DNA of 8,315 nt from Malikia sp041190985 (GTDB lineage: Bacteria > Pseudomonadota > Gammaproteobacteria > Burkholderiales > Burkholderiaceae_C), in contig JBEEPT010000003.1 of the NCBI GenBank assembly GCA_041190985.1, positions 1-8,315 of the forward strand. Direction: 5' to 3'. The translations under genes were made by a program, and so were the position numbers. Below are positions 1-7,345 of this stretch, piece by piece (position 1 is the first letter of the stretch; each line of letters starts with the position of its first letter). Below the pieces are notes generated by a model, which did not search any database, was not told where the DNA came from, and saw nothing but the letters and a program-made list of their open reading frames with translations.

Positions 1-80
1 GGAACTGACTCGACACCCAGAATCCAAGACATGTTCTCTGCGCTCTTCTGGCCTGAACACGGCCTGAAGGGTGCTCCATC

Positions 81-85
81 AGGAG
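81..85 (+). promoter_or_regulatory. Ribosome binding site of the small membrane protein gene
   Basis: AGGAG lies 6 nt before the GTG at 92. It decides the start: an upstream in-frame GTG at 71 has no comparable purine-rich sequence in front of it and would place this AGGAG inside the gene. Confidence 0.6.
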
Positions 86-91
86 CGCGCC

Positions 92-361
92 GTGAGCCTG
101 CAACAGATCGTCAATGTCCGCCGGTGGCACTTGCTGCACCGGGAGCGGCACCCGCTGGAGTTCCACCTGTGGGACTTGATGCTGACCTTGTGGGTGATGG
201 GCTGGGTCGCAATGCCGGTCAGTCTGGTGCTCGGCTTTCCCGCCGGAACAGCACTTGCGCTCTTCGGTGTGGTGGCACCGGGCAGCTACGTGGCCCTGCG
301 CCGCCATCTGCACCGCCGGCAGCGCCTGCGATGCGACTGGCTTGCCGCCAGCCAGGGCTGA
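92..361 (+). CDS. Small two-helix inner-membrane protein of unknown function
   Basis: This predicted 89-residue protein is not recognised as a named family. A polar, basic N-terminus (about residues 1-25, rich in Arg and His) is followed by a hydrophobic segment at about 26-48 and a second at about 50-70. The tail after them is strongly basic (RRHLHRRQRLR at about 70-80). The pattern fits a helical hairpin with both ends in the cytoplasm by the positive-inside rule. The GTG at 92 was chosen because AGGAG precedes it at good spacing; a GTG at 71 would add seven residues. The gene converges on dcd, with 69 nt between the two stop codons, so they are not an operon. That it is real rests on the ribosome binding site, the clean membrane topology and the absence of a competing gene. 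The function is unknown. Confidence 0.6.
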   Translation: MSLQQIVNVRRWHLLHRERHPLEFHLWDLMLTLWVMGWVAMPVSLVLGFPAGTALALFGVVAPGSYVALRRHLHRRQRLRCDWLAASQG

Positions 362-430
362 ACACCCGGCCGCTCAGCCGATCAGCCGCTCGGTTCTCAG
401 GAGCTCGCGCTCAGCAGCTCAAGCCCTGGT

Positions 431-997
431 TCAGGCCTTGGGCAGCGTGACGCCGCGCTGGCCCTGGTACTTGCCGCCGCGGTCCTTGTAGCTGGTCTCG
501 CAGACCTCGTCGCTCTCGAAGAACAGCACCTGCGCGCAGCCTTCGCCGGCGTAGATCTTGGCCGGCAGCGGCGTGGTGTTGCTGAATTCGAGCGTCACGT
601 AGCCTTCCCACTCGGGCTCGAAGGGGGTGACGTTGACGATGATGCCGCAGCGCGCGTAGGTGCTCTTGCCCAGGCAGATGGTCAGCACATTGCGCGGGAT
701 GCGGAAGTACTCGACCGTGCGCGCCAGCGCGAAGCTGTTGGGCGGGATGATGCAGTAGTCACCGTGGAAATCGACGAAGCTCTTCTCGTCGAAGTTCTTC
801 GGGTCCACCACCGTGCTGTGGATATTGGTGAAGACCTTGAATTCGGGCGCGCAGCGGATGTCGTAGCCGTAGCTGCTGGTGCCGTAGCTGATGACCTTCT
901 TGCCGTCGACCTGGCGCACCTGGCCCGGCTCGAAGGGCTCGATCATGCCGTGCTGCTCGGCCATGCGCCGTATCCATTTGTCGCTCTTGATGCTCAT
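431..997 (-). CDS. dcd: dCTP deaminase
   Basis: This enzyme hydrolytically deaminates dCTP to dUTP and ammonia in the cytoplasm, feeding dUTPase and then thymidylate synthesis. The predicted protein has 188 residues and looks full length for the short proteobacterial form. Family hallmarks are visible: the YGYDIR segment at about 43-48, GKSTYAR at 110-116 with the Ser112 and Arg116 that correspond to the E. coli Ser111/Arg115 active-site pair, and VTLEFSN at 134-140, in which Glu137 matches the catalytic Glu138 of E. coli. The Gly-rich C-terminal region (GGKYQGQRG, 174-182) is the flexible lid that closes over the triphosphate. The ATG at 997 has GGAG 10 nt upstream. The gene lies 69 nt downstream of the permease stop on the same strand, so readthrough is possible, but a -10-like TACAAT in the gap suggests its own promoter. 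The DCD-type monofunctional enzyme is favoured over a bifunctional DCD-DUT. The identification is very secure. Confidence 0.97.
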   Translation of the reverse strand: MSIKSDKWIRRMAEQHGMIEPFEPGQVRQVDGKKVISYGTSSYGYDIRCAPEFKVFTNIHSTVVDPKNFDEKSFVDFHGDYCIIPPNSFALARTVEYFRIPRNVLTICLGKSTYARCGIIVNVTPFEPEWEGYVTLEFSNTTPLPAKIYAGEGCAQVLFFESDEVCETSYKDRGGKYQGQRGVTLPKA

Positions 998-1022
998 GCG
1001 CTGTTTACTCCATTTGGCCCCG

Positions 1023-1028
1023 ATTGTA
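1023..1028 (-). promoter_or_regulatory. Possible -10 element of a dcd promoter
   Basis: On the minus strand these bases read TACAAT, one mismatch from TATAAT, 25 nt upstream of the dcd ATG in otherwise very GC-rich DNA. Transcription would start about 15-20 nt before the codon, leaving room for the GGAG at 1008-1011. No convincing -35 hexamer sits 16-18 nt upstream, so this is a weak candidate. Confidence 0.3.
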
Positions 1029-1066
1029 GGCGGGCGCCCCTGGAGCGGACCCTGCGGCCGCCCGGC

Positions 1067-2278
<1,212 letters not shown>

Positions 2279-3013
2279 TCAGGCCGCCTCCGCCGGCAGC
2301 CCGGCGCGCTGCGGATTGGGCCGGTCGCTCTCCACCCGGCCGTCGACGAAGCGCACGATGCGTCCGGCGTAGGCCGCGATGTCCGCCTCGTGCGTCACCA
2401 TCAGCACGGTGATGCCGCGCTCGCGGTTGAGCTGCTGGATCAGCGCCATGATCTCGTGGCTGCGCTGGCTGTCGAGGTTGCCGGTCGGCTCGTCGGCCAA
2501 CAGCACCTGGGGATCGGCGACGATGGCGCGCGCGATCGCGACGCGCTGCTGCTGGCCGCCCGAGAGCTCGGCCGGCGTGTGGCGCGCCCAGTCCTCGAGC
2601 CCCACGGCGGCCAGCGCGGCGCGCGCAGCGGCGTGGCGGCGCGCGCGCGGCTCGCCGCGGTAGACCAGGGGCAGCTCGACGTTCTCGAGCGCGGTCGTGC
2701 GCGCCAGCAGGTTGAAGCCCTGGAACACGAAGCCGAAATAGCGCCGGCGCAGCCGCGCGCGCTCGTCGCGCGTGAGCGACTGCAGCTCGACGCCACGGAA
2801 CTCGTAGCGCCCGCTGCTGGGCGTGTCCAGGCAGCCGAGCAGATTCATCACGGTGGACTTGCCCGAGCCGCTCGGTCCCATGATGGCGACGAACTCCCCG
2901 GCCGCGATGTCGAGGTCCACGCCCTTGAGCGCCTGGAACGCGGTCGCACCCTGGCCATAGGTGCGCGTGATGCCGCGCAGCCGGATCAGCAACGGCAGAT
3001 CCGCCGCGCTCAC
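2279..3013 (-). CDS. MacB/LolD-type ABC transporter ATP-binding protein
   Basis: This cytoplasmic ATPase powers the efflux complex by dimerising on ATP beneath two permease copies. The predicted protein has 244 residues, usual for a stand-alone subunit. All nucleotide-binding motifs are intact: Walker A GPSGSGKST at 46-54, Q-loop Gln98 (FVFQGFNLL), signature LSGGQQQR at 150-157, Walker B VLLADEP at 170-176 with catalytic Glu175, D-loop NLDS at 179-182, and H-loop His208 in VTHEAD. The sequence around the Q-loop and LADEPTGNLD is characteristic of the MacB/LolD/FtsE group. The GTG start at 3013 overlaps the adaptor's TGA by 4 nt (GTGA), which suggests translational coupling, since no strong ribosome binding site is visible. 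The stop abuts the permease ATG with no gap. Membership in the adjacent efflux system is inferred from order and coupling. Confidence 0.95.
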   Translation of the reverse strand: MSAADLPLLIRLRGITRTYGQGATAFQALKGVDLDIAAGEFVAIMGPSGSGKSTVMNLLGCLDTPSSGRYEFRGVELQSLTRDERARLRRRYFGFVFQGFNLLARTTALENVELPLVYRGEPRARRHAAARAALAAVGLEDWARHTPAELSGGQQQRVAIARAIVADPQVLLADEPTGNLDSQRSHEIMALIQQLNRERGITVLMVTHEADIAAYAGRIVRFVDGRVESDRPNPQRAGLPAEAA

Positions 3014-4299
3014 GGCTTGGCCCCGCGGCTGCGCTGGTCGATGACGACCCGATCACCCTCCCGGAGCTCGGCCGCCTCGACCTCGGTCATGCGGCCGTCG
3101 CTGATGCCCGCGCTCACCGCCACCGGCACCGGCTGGCCGTCGCGCAGCAGCCAGATCTGCTTGAGACCGCCGCCCCGCGCGTCGGCACGCGCGGTCTTGC
3201 GCGCGCCCGGCGGCGGCCGCGGCACCAGCCGGGACAGGATGCCGCCCTGCTGGCTGACGGCCCCCTCGAGCGGCGTGAAGCGCAGCGCGGTATTGGGCAC
3301 CAGCAGCACGCCGCGGCGCTCGGTCGCGACGATGTTGGCCACCGCCGTCATGCCGGGGCGCAGGCTCAGGTCATCGTTGTTCACCTCCAGGTAGGTGGTA
3401 TAGGTGATCACGTTGTCGGTCTTGGTCGGCCCGAACGCCACGCGCGTGACCTCGGCCGGGTATTGCCGCGCCGGATAGGCGCTGACGGTGAAGCGCGCCT
3501 GCTGGCCGACCCGGACCGCGCCGACGTCGGCCTCGTCGACGCTGACCTCGACACGCATGTGGTGCAGGTCCTCGGCGATCGTCAGCAGCGTGACCGCCTG
3601 CAGCGAGGCCGCCACCGCATTGCCCGGCTCGACCGTGCGCGCCAGCACCACGCCGTCGATCGGCGCGCGTATCGAGGCCTTGTAGAGGTTGGTCTCGTCG
3701 GTGGACAGCGCCGCCCTGGCCTGCTCGATCGCGGCGCGCGCGCTGTCCTCGGCGGCAAGCGCGCGCCCGACCGCGGCGCGCGCGCTGTCGAGCTCGGCCG
3801 CCGACGGCACCTTGCCGCCGGACAGGCGCGCCACCTCCTCGAGCCGCGCCAGGCTGGCCTGCGACTCCTTGAGCGTGGCGGTGGCCTCGGCCAGCTGCGC
3901 CCGGGCCGCGACCAGCGCCGCGCGCGACTTGAGCACCTGGTCCCTGAGCTTGGCGGTGTCGAGCTCGAGCAGCACCTGGCCCTCGCGCACCTGGTCGTTG
4001 ACGTCCACCAGCACGCGCCGCACCGTGCCCGACAGCTCGCTGCCGATGTTGACCGAGCGCGTCGGCTGCAGCGTGCCATTGGCGGCCACGGTCAGCGTGA
4101 TGTCGCTGCGGCGCACCGGCTCGGTCACGTAGACCGGCGCCGCGTTGCGCCCCTGGCGCGCCTGCAGCCAGTACCAGCCAGCCGACAGCGCCAGCACCAG
4201 CAGCGCCAGCAGCCACCAGAGCGGACGGCCCCACCAGCGTGGCGGCTGATCGGCGCCCAGCAGGTCGCGGACGACATCGGTAGCGGCAGTCTTGCTCAT
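3010..4299 (-). CDS. MacA-like periplasmic adaptor (membrane fusion protein)
   Basis: This adaptor would link the inner-membrane permease to the outer-membrane channel. The predicted protein has 429 residues. A cytoplasmic N-terminus of about 25 residues precedes one anchor helix at about 27-45. A biotinyl-lipoyl-like half follows at about 84-116, then a long Ala/Leu/Glu/Arg-rich alpha-helical hairpin at about 117-205, then the second lipoyl half (KASIRAPIDGVV, 207-218), a beta-barrel region at about 246-325 and a membrane-proximal C-terminal domain. TDNVITYTTYLEVNND (294-309) followed by LRPGMTA (313-319) is typical of the MacA branch. The reading frame is open up to 4407, but that extension would run through the outer-membrane factor gene. 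The ATG at 4299, 7 nt after that gene's stop, is the sensible start and places the anchor helix properly. The stop overlaps the ATPase GTG. A basic, Pro-rich stretch at about 359-378 (RPPPGARKTARADARGGG) looks like a loop insertion within the C-terminal domain. Confidence 0.92.
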   Translation of the reverse strand: MSKTAATDVVRDLLGADQPPRWWGRPLWWLLALLVLALSAGWYWLQARQGRNAAPVYVTEPVRRSDITLTVAANGTLQPTRSVNIGSELSGTVRRVLVDVNDQVREGQVLLELDTAKLRDQVLKSRAALVAARAQLAEATATLKESQASLARLEEVARLSGGKVPSAAELDSARAAVGRALAAEDSARAAIEQARAALSTDETNLYKASIRAPIDGVVLARTVEPGNAVAASLQAVTLLTIAEDLHHMRVEVSVDEADVGAVRVGQQARFTVSAYPARQYPAEVTRVAFGPTKTDNVITYTTYLEVNNDDLSLRPGMTAVANIVATERRGVLLVPNTALRFTPLEGAVSQQGGILSRLVPRPPPGARKTARADARGGGLKQIWLLRDGQPVPVAVSAGISDGRMTEVEAAELREGDRVVIDQRSRGAKP

Positions 4300-4306
4300 T
4301 TCGGCA

Positions 4307-5773
4307 TCAGTTGACGGTGACGGGCTGCGGCACCCAGCCGCCGCCCAGGGCCTTGTAGAGGCGCACATGGTCGGCGACCAGGGTCGCGCGCGTGGTCTCC
4401 AGGTCATTCTGCGCCGACAGCAGGGTGCGCTGCGTGTCCAGCACGGTGCGGAAGTCGATCAGGCCGCTGGCGTAGCGGTGGCGCGCCAGCAGCTCGGCGT
4501 TGCCCGCGGCCTCGGCCGCCGCCTGCAGGCTGCTCAGGCGCTCGCGGTCGCCGGCCAGCGCCGAAAGCGCATCCTCCACGTCCTGCAGCGCCGCCAGCAG
4601 GGCCGCCTCGTATTGCGCCCGGGCCTGCTCCAGCAGCGCCTGCTGGGCGCGCAGCTGCGCCTGCAAGGCACCGCCATCGAACAGCGTCGCCGTGAAACCG
4701 GCCAGCAGGCTGCGGCTCAGCGCGGCAGCGTCGAGCAGCTCGGCCGGCCGCGCCGCCGCCAGGCCCAGCGAGCCGGCCAGCGTGAAGGCAGGCAGGCGCG
4801 CCGCATCCGCCTGCCGCACCCGCGCCAGCGCCGCCAGCACGCGCTGCTCGGCCACGCGCAGGTCGGGCCGCTGGCGCAGTGTGTCGGCCGGAAAGGACAG
4901 CGCCAGCGTGCGCGGCGCCTGCGGCAGCGGCCGGTGCTCCGTCGCCAGGACCGACAGATCCGCCGGCGTGCGCGCGCCCAGCACGGCGAGCGCATGGGCG
5001 CTCTTGTCCAGGCTGGCCTGCAGCGCCGGAATCTGCGCGCGCGTCTGCTCGGCCGCGGCCCGTGCCTGCTCGAGGTCGAGCGACGACGCCAGACCCGCCT
5101 GCACGCGCCAGGCCGTGATCTGCAAGGTTTCCTGCTGCGCCGCGAGGTTGCTGCGCGCGATCGCGAGCCGCGCCTGCAGGCCGCGCAGGTCGACATAGGC
5201 CAGCGCCACCTCGGCCGCCAGGCTCACGCCCACCTGCGCCAGGCTGGCCGCGGCCGCCTGCAGATCGGCTTCGCTGGCGGCAGCCGCGCTGCCCAGACGC
5301 CCGAACACGTCGGGCTCCCAGGAGGCGTCGAGCCCGGCCTTCCAGCTGCCGGCGCCGGGCGTGTCGCCCGCGTGGCTGCGCTGCACCGAGCCGCTCGCGC
5401 CCAGAGAGGGCGACAAGCCGGCGCGCGCGACGTCGCGCAGGGCGCGCGCCTGCAGCAACGCGGCCTGCGCCGCGCGCACGCCGGCATTGGCCTGCAGCGC
5501 GCGCTCGATGAGCCCGCTCAGCACCGGATCGTCGAAGTCCTGCCACCACTGCGCCAGCTCCGCCGGATCGGGCCGGACCGCGTCTGCGGCCAGGGCCTGC
5601 GACCACTGCTGCGGGACGGCAGGCGCAGGCCGCTCCCCCATGACAGGGACGCTGGCGCCCGGCGTGCCACAGCCGGCCAGGACGGCCGCGGCCGCCAGCG
5701 CCGCCATGGCCGCCACCACATGGCCGGCGCCGGGCAAGCGGCATGCCGACGAGCTCGGACTGGCGCGCCTCAT
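4307..5773 (-). CDS. NodT-family outer-membrane factor lipoprotein (TolC-like channel)
   Basis: This would be the outer-membrane exit duct of the tripartite pump, a trimeric TolC/OprM-like channel. The predicted protein has 488 residues. A lipoprotein signal peptide ends in VLAGC, so Cys35 is the predicted acylated N-terminus after signal peptidase II cleavage. Two OEP repeats follow, at about 60-260 and 275-480. Each has long Ala/Gln/Leu-rich helices plus short strands, with typical landmarks such as AYVDLRGLQARL, DLRVAEQRVLAALA and RHRYASGLIDFRTVLDTQRTLLSAQ-like segments. The start at 5773 forms a 4-nt ATGA overlap with the stop of the RNA ligase gene and lies just before the signal peptide. 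The frame is open back to 6094, but that extension would overlap the ligase gene and bury the signal. No clear ribosome binding site is seen, so coupling to the upstream gene is likely. A dedicated channel beside macAB-like genes contrasts with E. coli, where MacAB uses TolC. Confidence 0.93.
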   Translation of the reverse strand: MRRASPSSSACRLPGAGHVVAAMAALAAAAVLAGCGTPGASVPVMGERPAPAVPQQWSQALAADAVRPDPAELAQWWQDFDDPVLSGLIERALQANAGVRAAQAALLQARALRDVARAGLSPSLGASGSVQRSHAGDTPGAGSWKAGLDASWEPDVFGRLGSAAAASEADLQAAAASLAQVGVSLAAEVALAYVDLRGLQARLAIARSNLAAQQETLQITAWRVQAGLASSLDLEQARAAAEQTRAQIPALQASLDKSAHALAVLGARTPADLSVLATEHRPLPQAPRTLALSFPADTLRQRPDLRVAEQRVLAALARVRQADAARLPAFTLAGSLGLAAARPAELLDAAALSRSLLAGFTATLFDGGALQAQLRAQQALLEQARAQYEAALLAALQDVEDALSALAGDRERLSSLQAAAEAAGNAELLARHRYASGLIDFRTVLDTQRTLLSAQNDLETTRATLVADHVRLYKALGGGWVPQPVTVN

Positions 5774-6297
5774 GCCGCCGGGCGGCCCGGATAGCGCTGC
5801 ACGATCTCGTAGCGGTCGGCCGGGTTGCCGCTCGACCTGACCAGGCAATAGCCATCCACGCTCCAGCCGATCGCCGGGGCCGGCTGCGGCGCGCGCGCGC
5901 TCAGCGCATGCCGGGCGAGCGTGACATGGGGCCGGAAACTGCGCATCTCCAGCGGCAGCCGCAGGCGCTGCACCGCCTGGCCCAGGCGCCGATACAGCTC
6001 CAGCAGGGGCTGCGGCACGTCTTCGCAGCCGAGCACCGCCAGCCCGTGCGGCCAGAGTCCGGGGGTGTCGAGCGCCCAGTCGAAGTTGTCGCATTCCACC
6101 GCGAATCCCTCGCGCAGCTCCGGCAGCCGCTCGTCTGGCACGGCACCGAGGAAATGCAGCGTCACGTGCAGGTCCTGCGCCGCACAGAGCCTGGCGCCGT
6201 CACCCCAGCGCCAGCGCTGCATGTGTTCGCGCAGAGCGGCCCGCACGGCATCGTCCGGCCACAGTGCCAGGAACATGCGATGCGTCGAATTGCCCAT
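5770..6297 (-). CDS. thpR: RNA 2',3'-cyclic phosphodiesterase / 2'-5' RNA ligase (ThpR family)
   Basis: This family belongs to the 2H phosphoesterase superfamily. Its members open RNA 2',3'-cyclic phosphates to 2'-phosphates and in vitro can join tRNA halves through a 2'-5' bond. The predicted protein has 175 residues, close to the family norm. Both catalytic HxTx motifs are present, HVTLHFLG starting at His44 and HVTLAR starting at His124, each preceded by the expected context (DLHVTLHFLG; FRPHVTLAR). The N-terminal RMFLALWPDD matches the opening strand of the family. There is no signal peptide, so it should be cytoplasmic. The ATG at 6297 has an excellent GGAGG 6 nt upstream. It follows the exported-protein gene by 24 nt and overlaps the outer-membrane factor start by 4 nt, making it part of the same transcription unit. 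A role in efflux is not known; it may be a genomic passenger, or its ribosome traffic may support translation of the channel gene. Confidence 0.92.
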   Translation of the reverse strand: MGNSTHRMFLALWPDDAVRAALREHMQRWRWGDGARLCAAQDLHVTLHFLGAVPDERLPELREGFAVECDNFDWALDTPGLWPHGLAVLGCEDVPQPLLELYRRLGQAVQRLRLPLEMRSFRPHVTLARHALSARAPQPAPAIGWSVDGYCLVRSSGNPADRYEIVQRYPGRPAA

Positions 6298-6303
6298 GAG
6301 CTT

Positions 6304-6308
6304 CCTCC
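6304..6308 (-). promoter_or_regulatory. Strong ribosome binding site of thpR
   Basis: GGAGG on the minus strand sits 6 nt upstream of the thpR ATG, in the 24-nt gap after the exported-protein gene. It is one of the two best ribosome binding sites in the block (the permease also has GGAGG). Translation may reinitiate efficiently here and carry on, via the 4-nt overlap, into the outer-membrane factor gene. Confidence 0.7.
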
Positions 6309-6321
6309 CCCGGCAGCCGTT

Positions 6322-7230
6322 TCAGTTCGCCCGCAGCAGCACCGACTGCTGCCGCTCCAGTTCCTTGTGCTTCATCGCGAGGTAGTCCTCGCGCGTCAGC
6401 TCGTGCAGCTGGCGCGGATAGCGCTCGACCGCGTCGATCCAGGCGCCCAGGCGCCGCTCGGCCTGCTGCGCGGCAGGCAGGGCGGCCGCGTCGAGGTAAG
6501 ACTCGATCGCGAGGAAATAGCGCATGGCGTTGCGCTCGACCACGCCGCGCACCCCGCCGATGTAGACCGGCGCGCCCTCGTCGTCACGCCCGACGACCGT
6601 GAAGCCGACCTTGTCGCGCGCCAGCGTCGCGAGATAGCCCTGCAGCGCGAGTCGCGCCGTCAGGCCGTAGCGGTAGGCATAGGACAGGTGCAGGAAGGTG
6701 GTCTGGGCGTCGAGCGGCGTGGCCTCGATCTCGATGCGGTAGTCGCGCGTCCCCAGCGGGCCGGCCTCGGCCAGCAGCTGCACCGCCTGGTAGTCGGCGC
6801 TGTCCGCCGCGAGGCGCCAGGCGAAGGCCAGCGGATAGGCCTCCTCCAGCGGCTGGTCGAACTTGCGCCCCAGCACCACGTCCAGCCTGCTGTCGGCGCC
6901 CGCACCGCGCGGGCGGCAGTACTTGACGTTGAGGTGCAGGATCAGGATGTCGCACCAGTGCGCCGTATCCTGCAGCGCGTGCGCGACGGCATCGAAGGGG
7001 TGTGCGAGGACCGCATGGATTTCGCCCCTGAGCCGGCCGCCGTCCTGGGCCGACTCCAGCACCAGGGGGCGGCGGAAGGCGTTGTCGGCCAGCCTGGCCT
7101 GCAAGGCCTCGTGCCGCGAGCGCAACGCGGCGGCATCCTGGGCCGGCGCGGCGACGGCGAAGCCCAGCGCGGCCAGCAACAGCAGCACCCTCGTCACGAC
7201 GGGCAGGGACTTCGATAGTCGCATCGGCAC
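6322..7230 (-). CDS. Exported protein of unknown function, possibly START/SRPBCC-like
   Basis: This is a predicted periplasmic protein of 302 residues. A Sec signal peptide is visible: basic start, hydrophobic core at about 11-28, and APA|Q as a likely cleavage site after residue 30. There is no lipobox and no later membrane helix. The mature part looks alpha+beta: a helix at about 32-50, strands around 55-75 (RLRGEIHAVL), a conserved-looking HWCDILILHLNVKYC at 91-105 with Cys93 and Cys105, alternating strands at about 114-122 and 163-188, a long segment with DKVGFTVVGRDDEGAPVYIGG-like strands at 206-226, and charged helices to the end. The strand/helix rhythm and the HPFD...WCDI pattern recall START/SRPBCC lipid-binding folds, but that is only an impression. 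The GTG at 7230 is chosen because AGGG lies 6 nt upstream; an ATG at 7224 is an alternative. It is the first gene of the efflux block, so a periplasmic or envelope role alongside the pump is plausible. Confidence 0.8.
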   Translation of the reverse strand: MPMRLSKSLPVVTRVLLLLAALGFAVAAPAQDAAALRSRHEALQARLADNAFRRPLVLESAQDGGRLRGEIHAVLAHPFDAVAHALQDTAHWCDILILHLNVKYCRPRGAGADSRLDVVLGRKFDQPLEEAYPLAFAWRLAADSADYQAVQLLAEAGPLGTRDYRIEIEATPLDAQTTFLHLSYAYRYGLTARLALQGYLATLARDKVGFTVVGRDDEGAPVYIGGVRGVVERNAMRYFLAIESYLDAAALPAAQQAERRLGAWIDAVERYPRQLHELTREDYLAMKHKELERQQSVLLRAN

Positions 7231-7250
7231 GCTGGACCCTAGTCAATGAA

Positions 7251-7264
7251 AGCACTGCCATCGA
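7251..7264. repeat. 14-bp imperfect direct repeat, copy 1 (candidate operator)
   Basis: AGCACTGCCATCGA matches copy 2 (7332-7345) at 12 of 14 positions, differing only in the central two bases. It lies 20 nt upstream of the GTG of the exported-protein gene, where a bound protein would interfere with its promoter. The repeat is not palindromic. Its role as an operator is inferred. Confidence 0.4.
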
Positions 7265-7331
7265 GTCTAAGACAACATGGCCGGGTCAAGGAAGGAGAAT
7301 TCCCCCCAGGAAAGAGCAAAATAAACCATCC

Positions 7332-7345
7332 AGCACTGAAATCGA
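7332..7345. repeat. 14-bp imperfect direct repeat, copy 2 (candidate operator)
   Basis: AGCACTGAAATCGA is the partner of copy 1, 81 bp away in the same orientation. It ends directly against the ATG of the winged-helix gene, occupying the place where a ribosome binding site would normally lie. The two copies could serve as sites for an autoregulator of both transcription units; this is inferred. Confidence 0.4.

Larger units (their letters stand above)
7231..7345. promoter_or_regulatory. Divergent promoter region between the exported-protein operon and the winged-helix gene
   Basis: This 115-nt gap separates a leftward block of six genes from a rightward gene and is clearly less GC-rich than its flanks, with A-rich runs near 7311-7325. 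Promoters for both directions are expected here. I cannot assign convincing -35/-10 pairs. The best leftward candidate is TTGTCT and TTTCAT with an 18-nt spacer, each matching four of six consensus bases. It also carries the 14-bp direct repeat listed separately. Confidence 0.45.

Noticed and set aside
374..389. Tandem TCAGCCGA/TCAGCCGC after the small membrane gene
   Set aside because: Two 8-bp units with one mismatch are easily explained by chance in GC-rich DNA.
401..420. GAGCT...AGCTC inverted repeat between the small gene and dcd as a bidirectional terminator
   Set aside because: The stem is only 5 bp with a 10-nt loop and has no T-run on either strand; too weak to call.
50..437. GGCCTGAAC (50-58) and its inverse GTTCAGGCC (429-437) flanking the small gene, plus a GGCCTGAA direct repeat at 61-68
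   Set aside because: A 9-bp inverse match is expected by chance in a few hundred bases; the second site overlaps the dcd stop codon and there are no mobile-element features.
4300..4407. N-terminal extension of the adaptor frame to 4407
   Set aside because: It would overlap the end of the outer-membrane factor gene by about 100 nt and place 36 non-family residues before a normal MacA-like start at 4299.
5774..6094. N-terminal extension of the outer-membrane factor frame to 6094
   Set aside because: It would lie inside thpR and push the lipoprotein signal peptide to the interior. The start at 5773 fits the signal and the 4-nt overlap.
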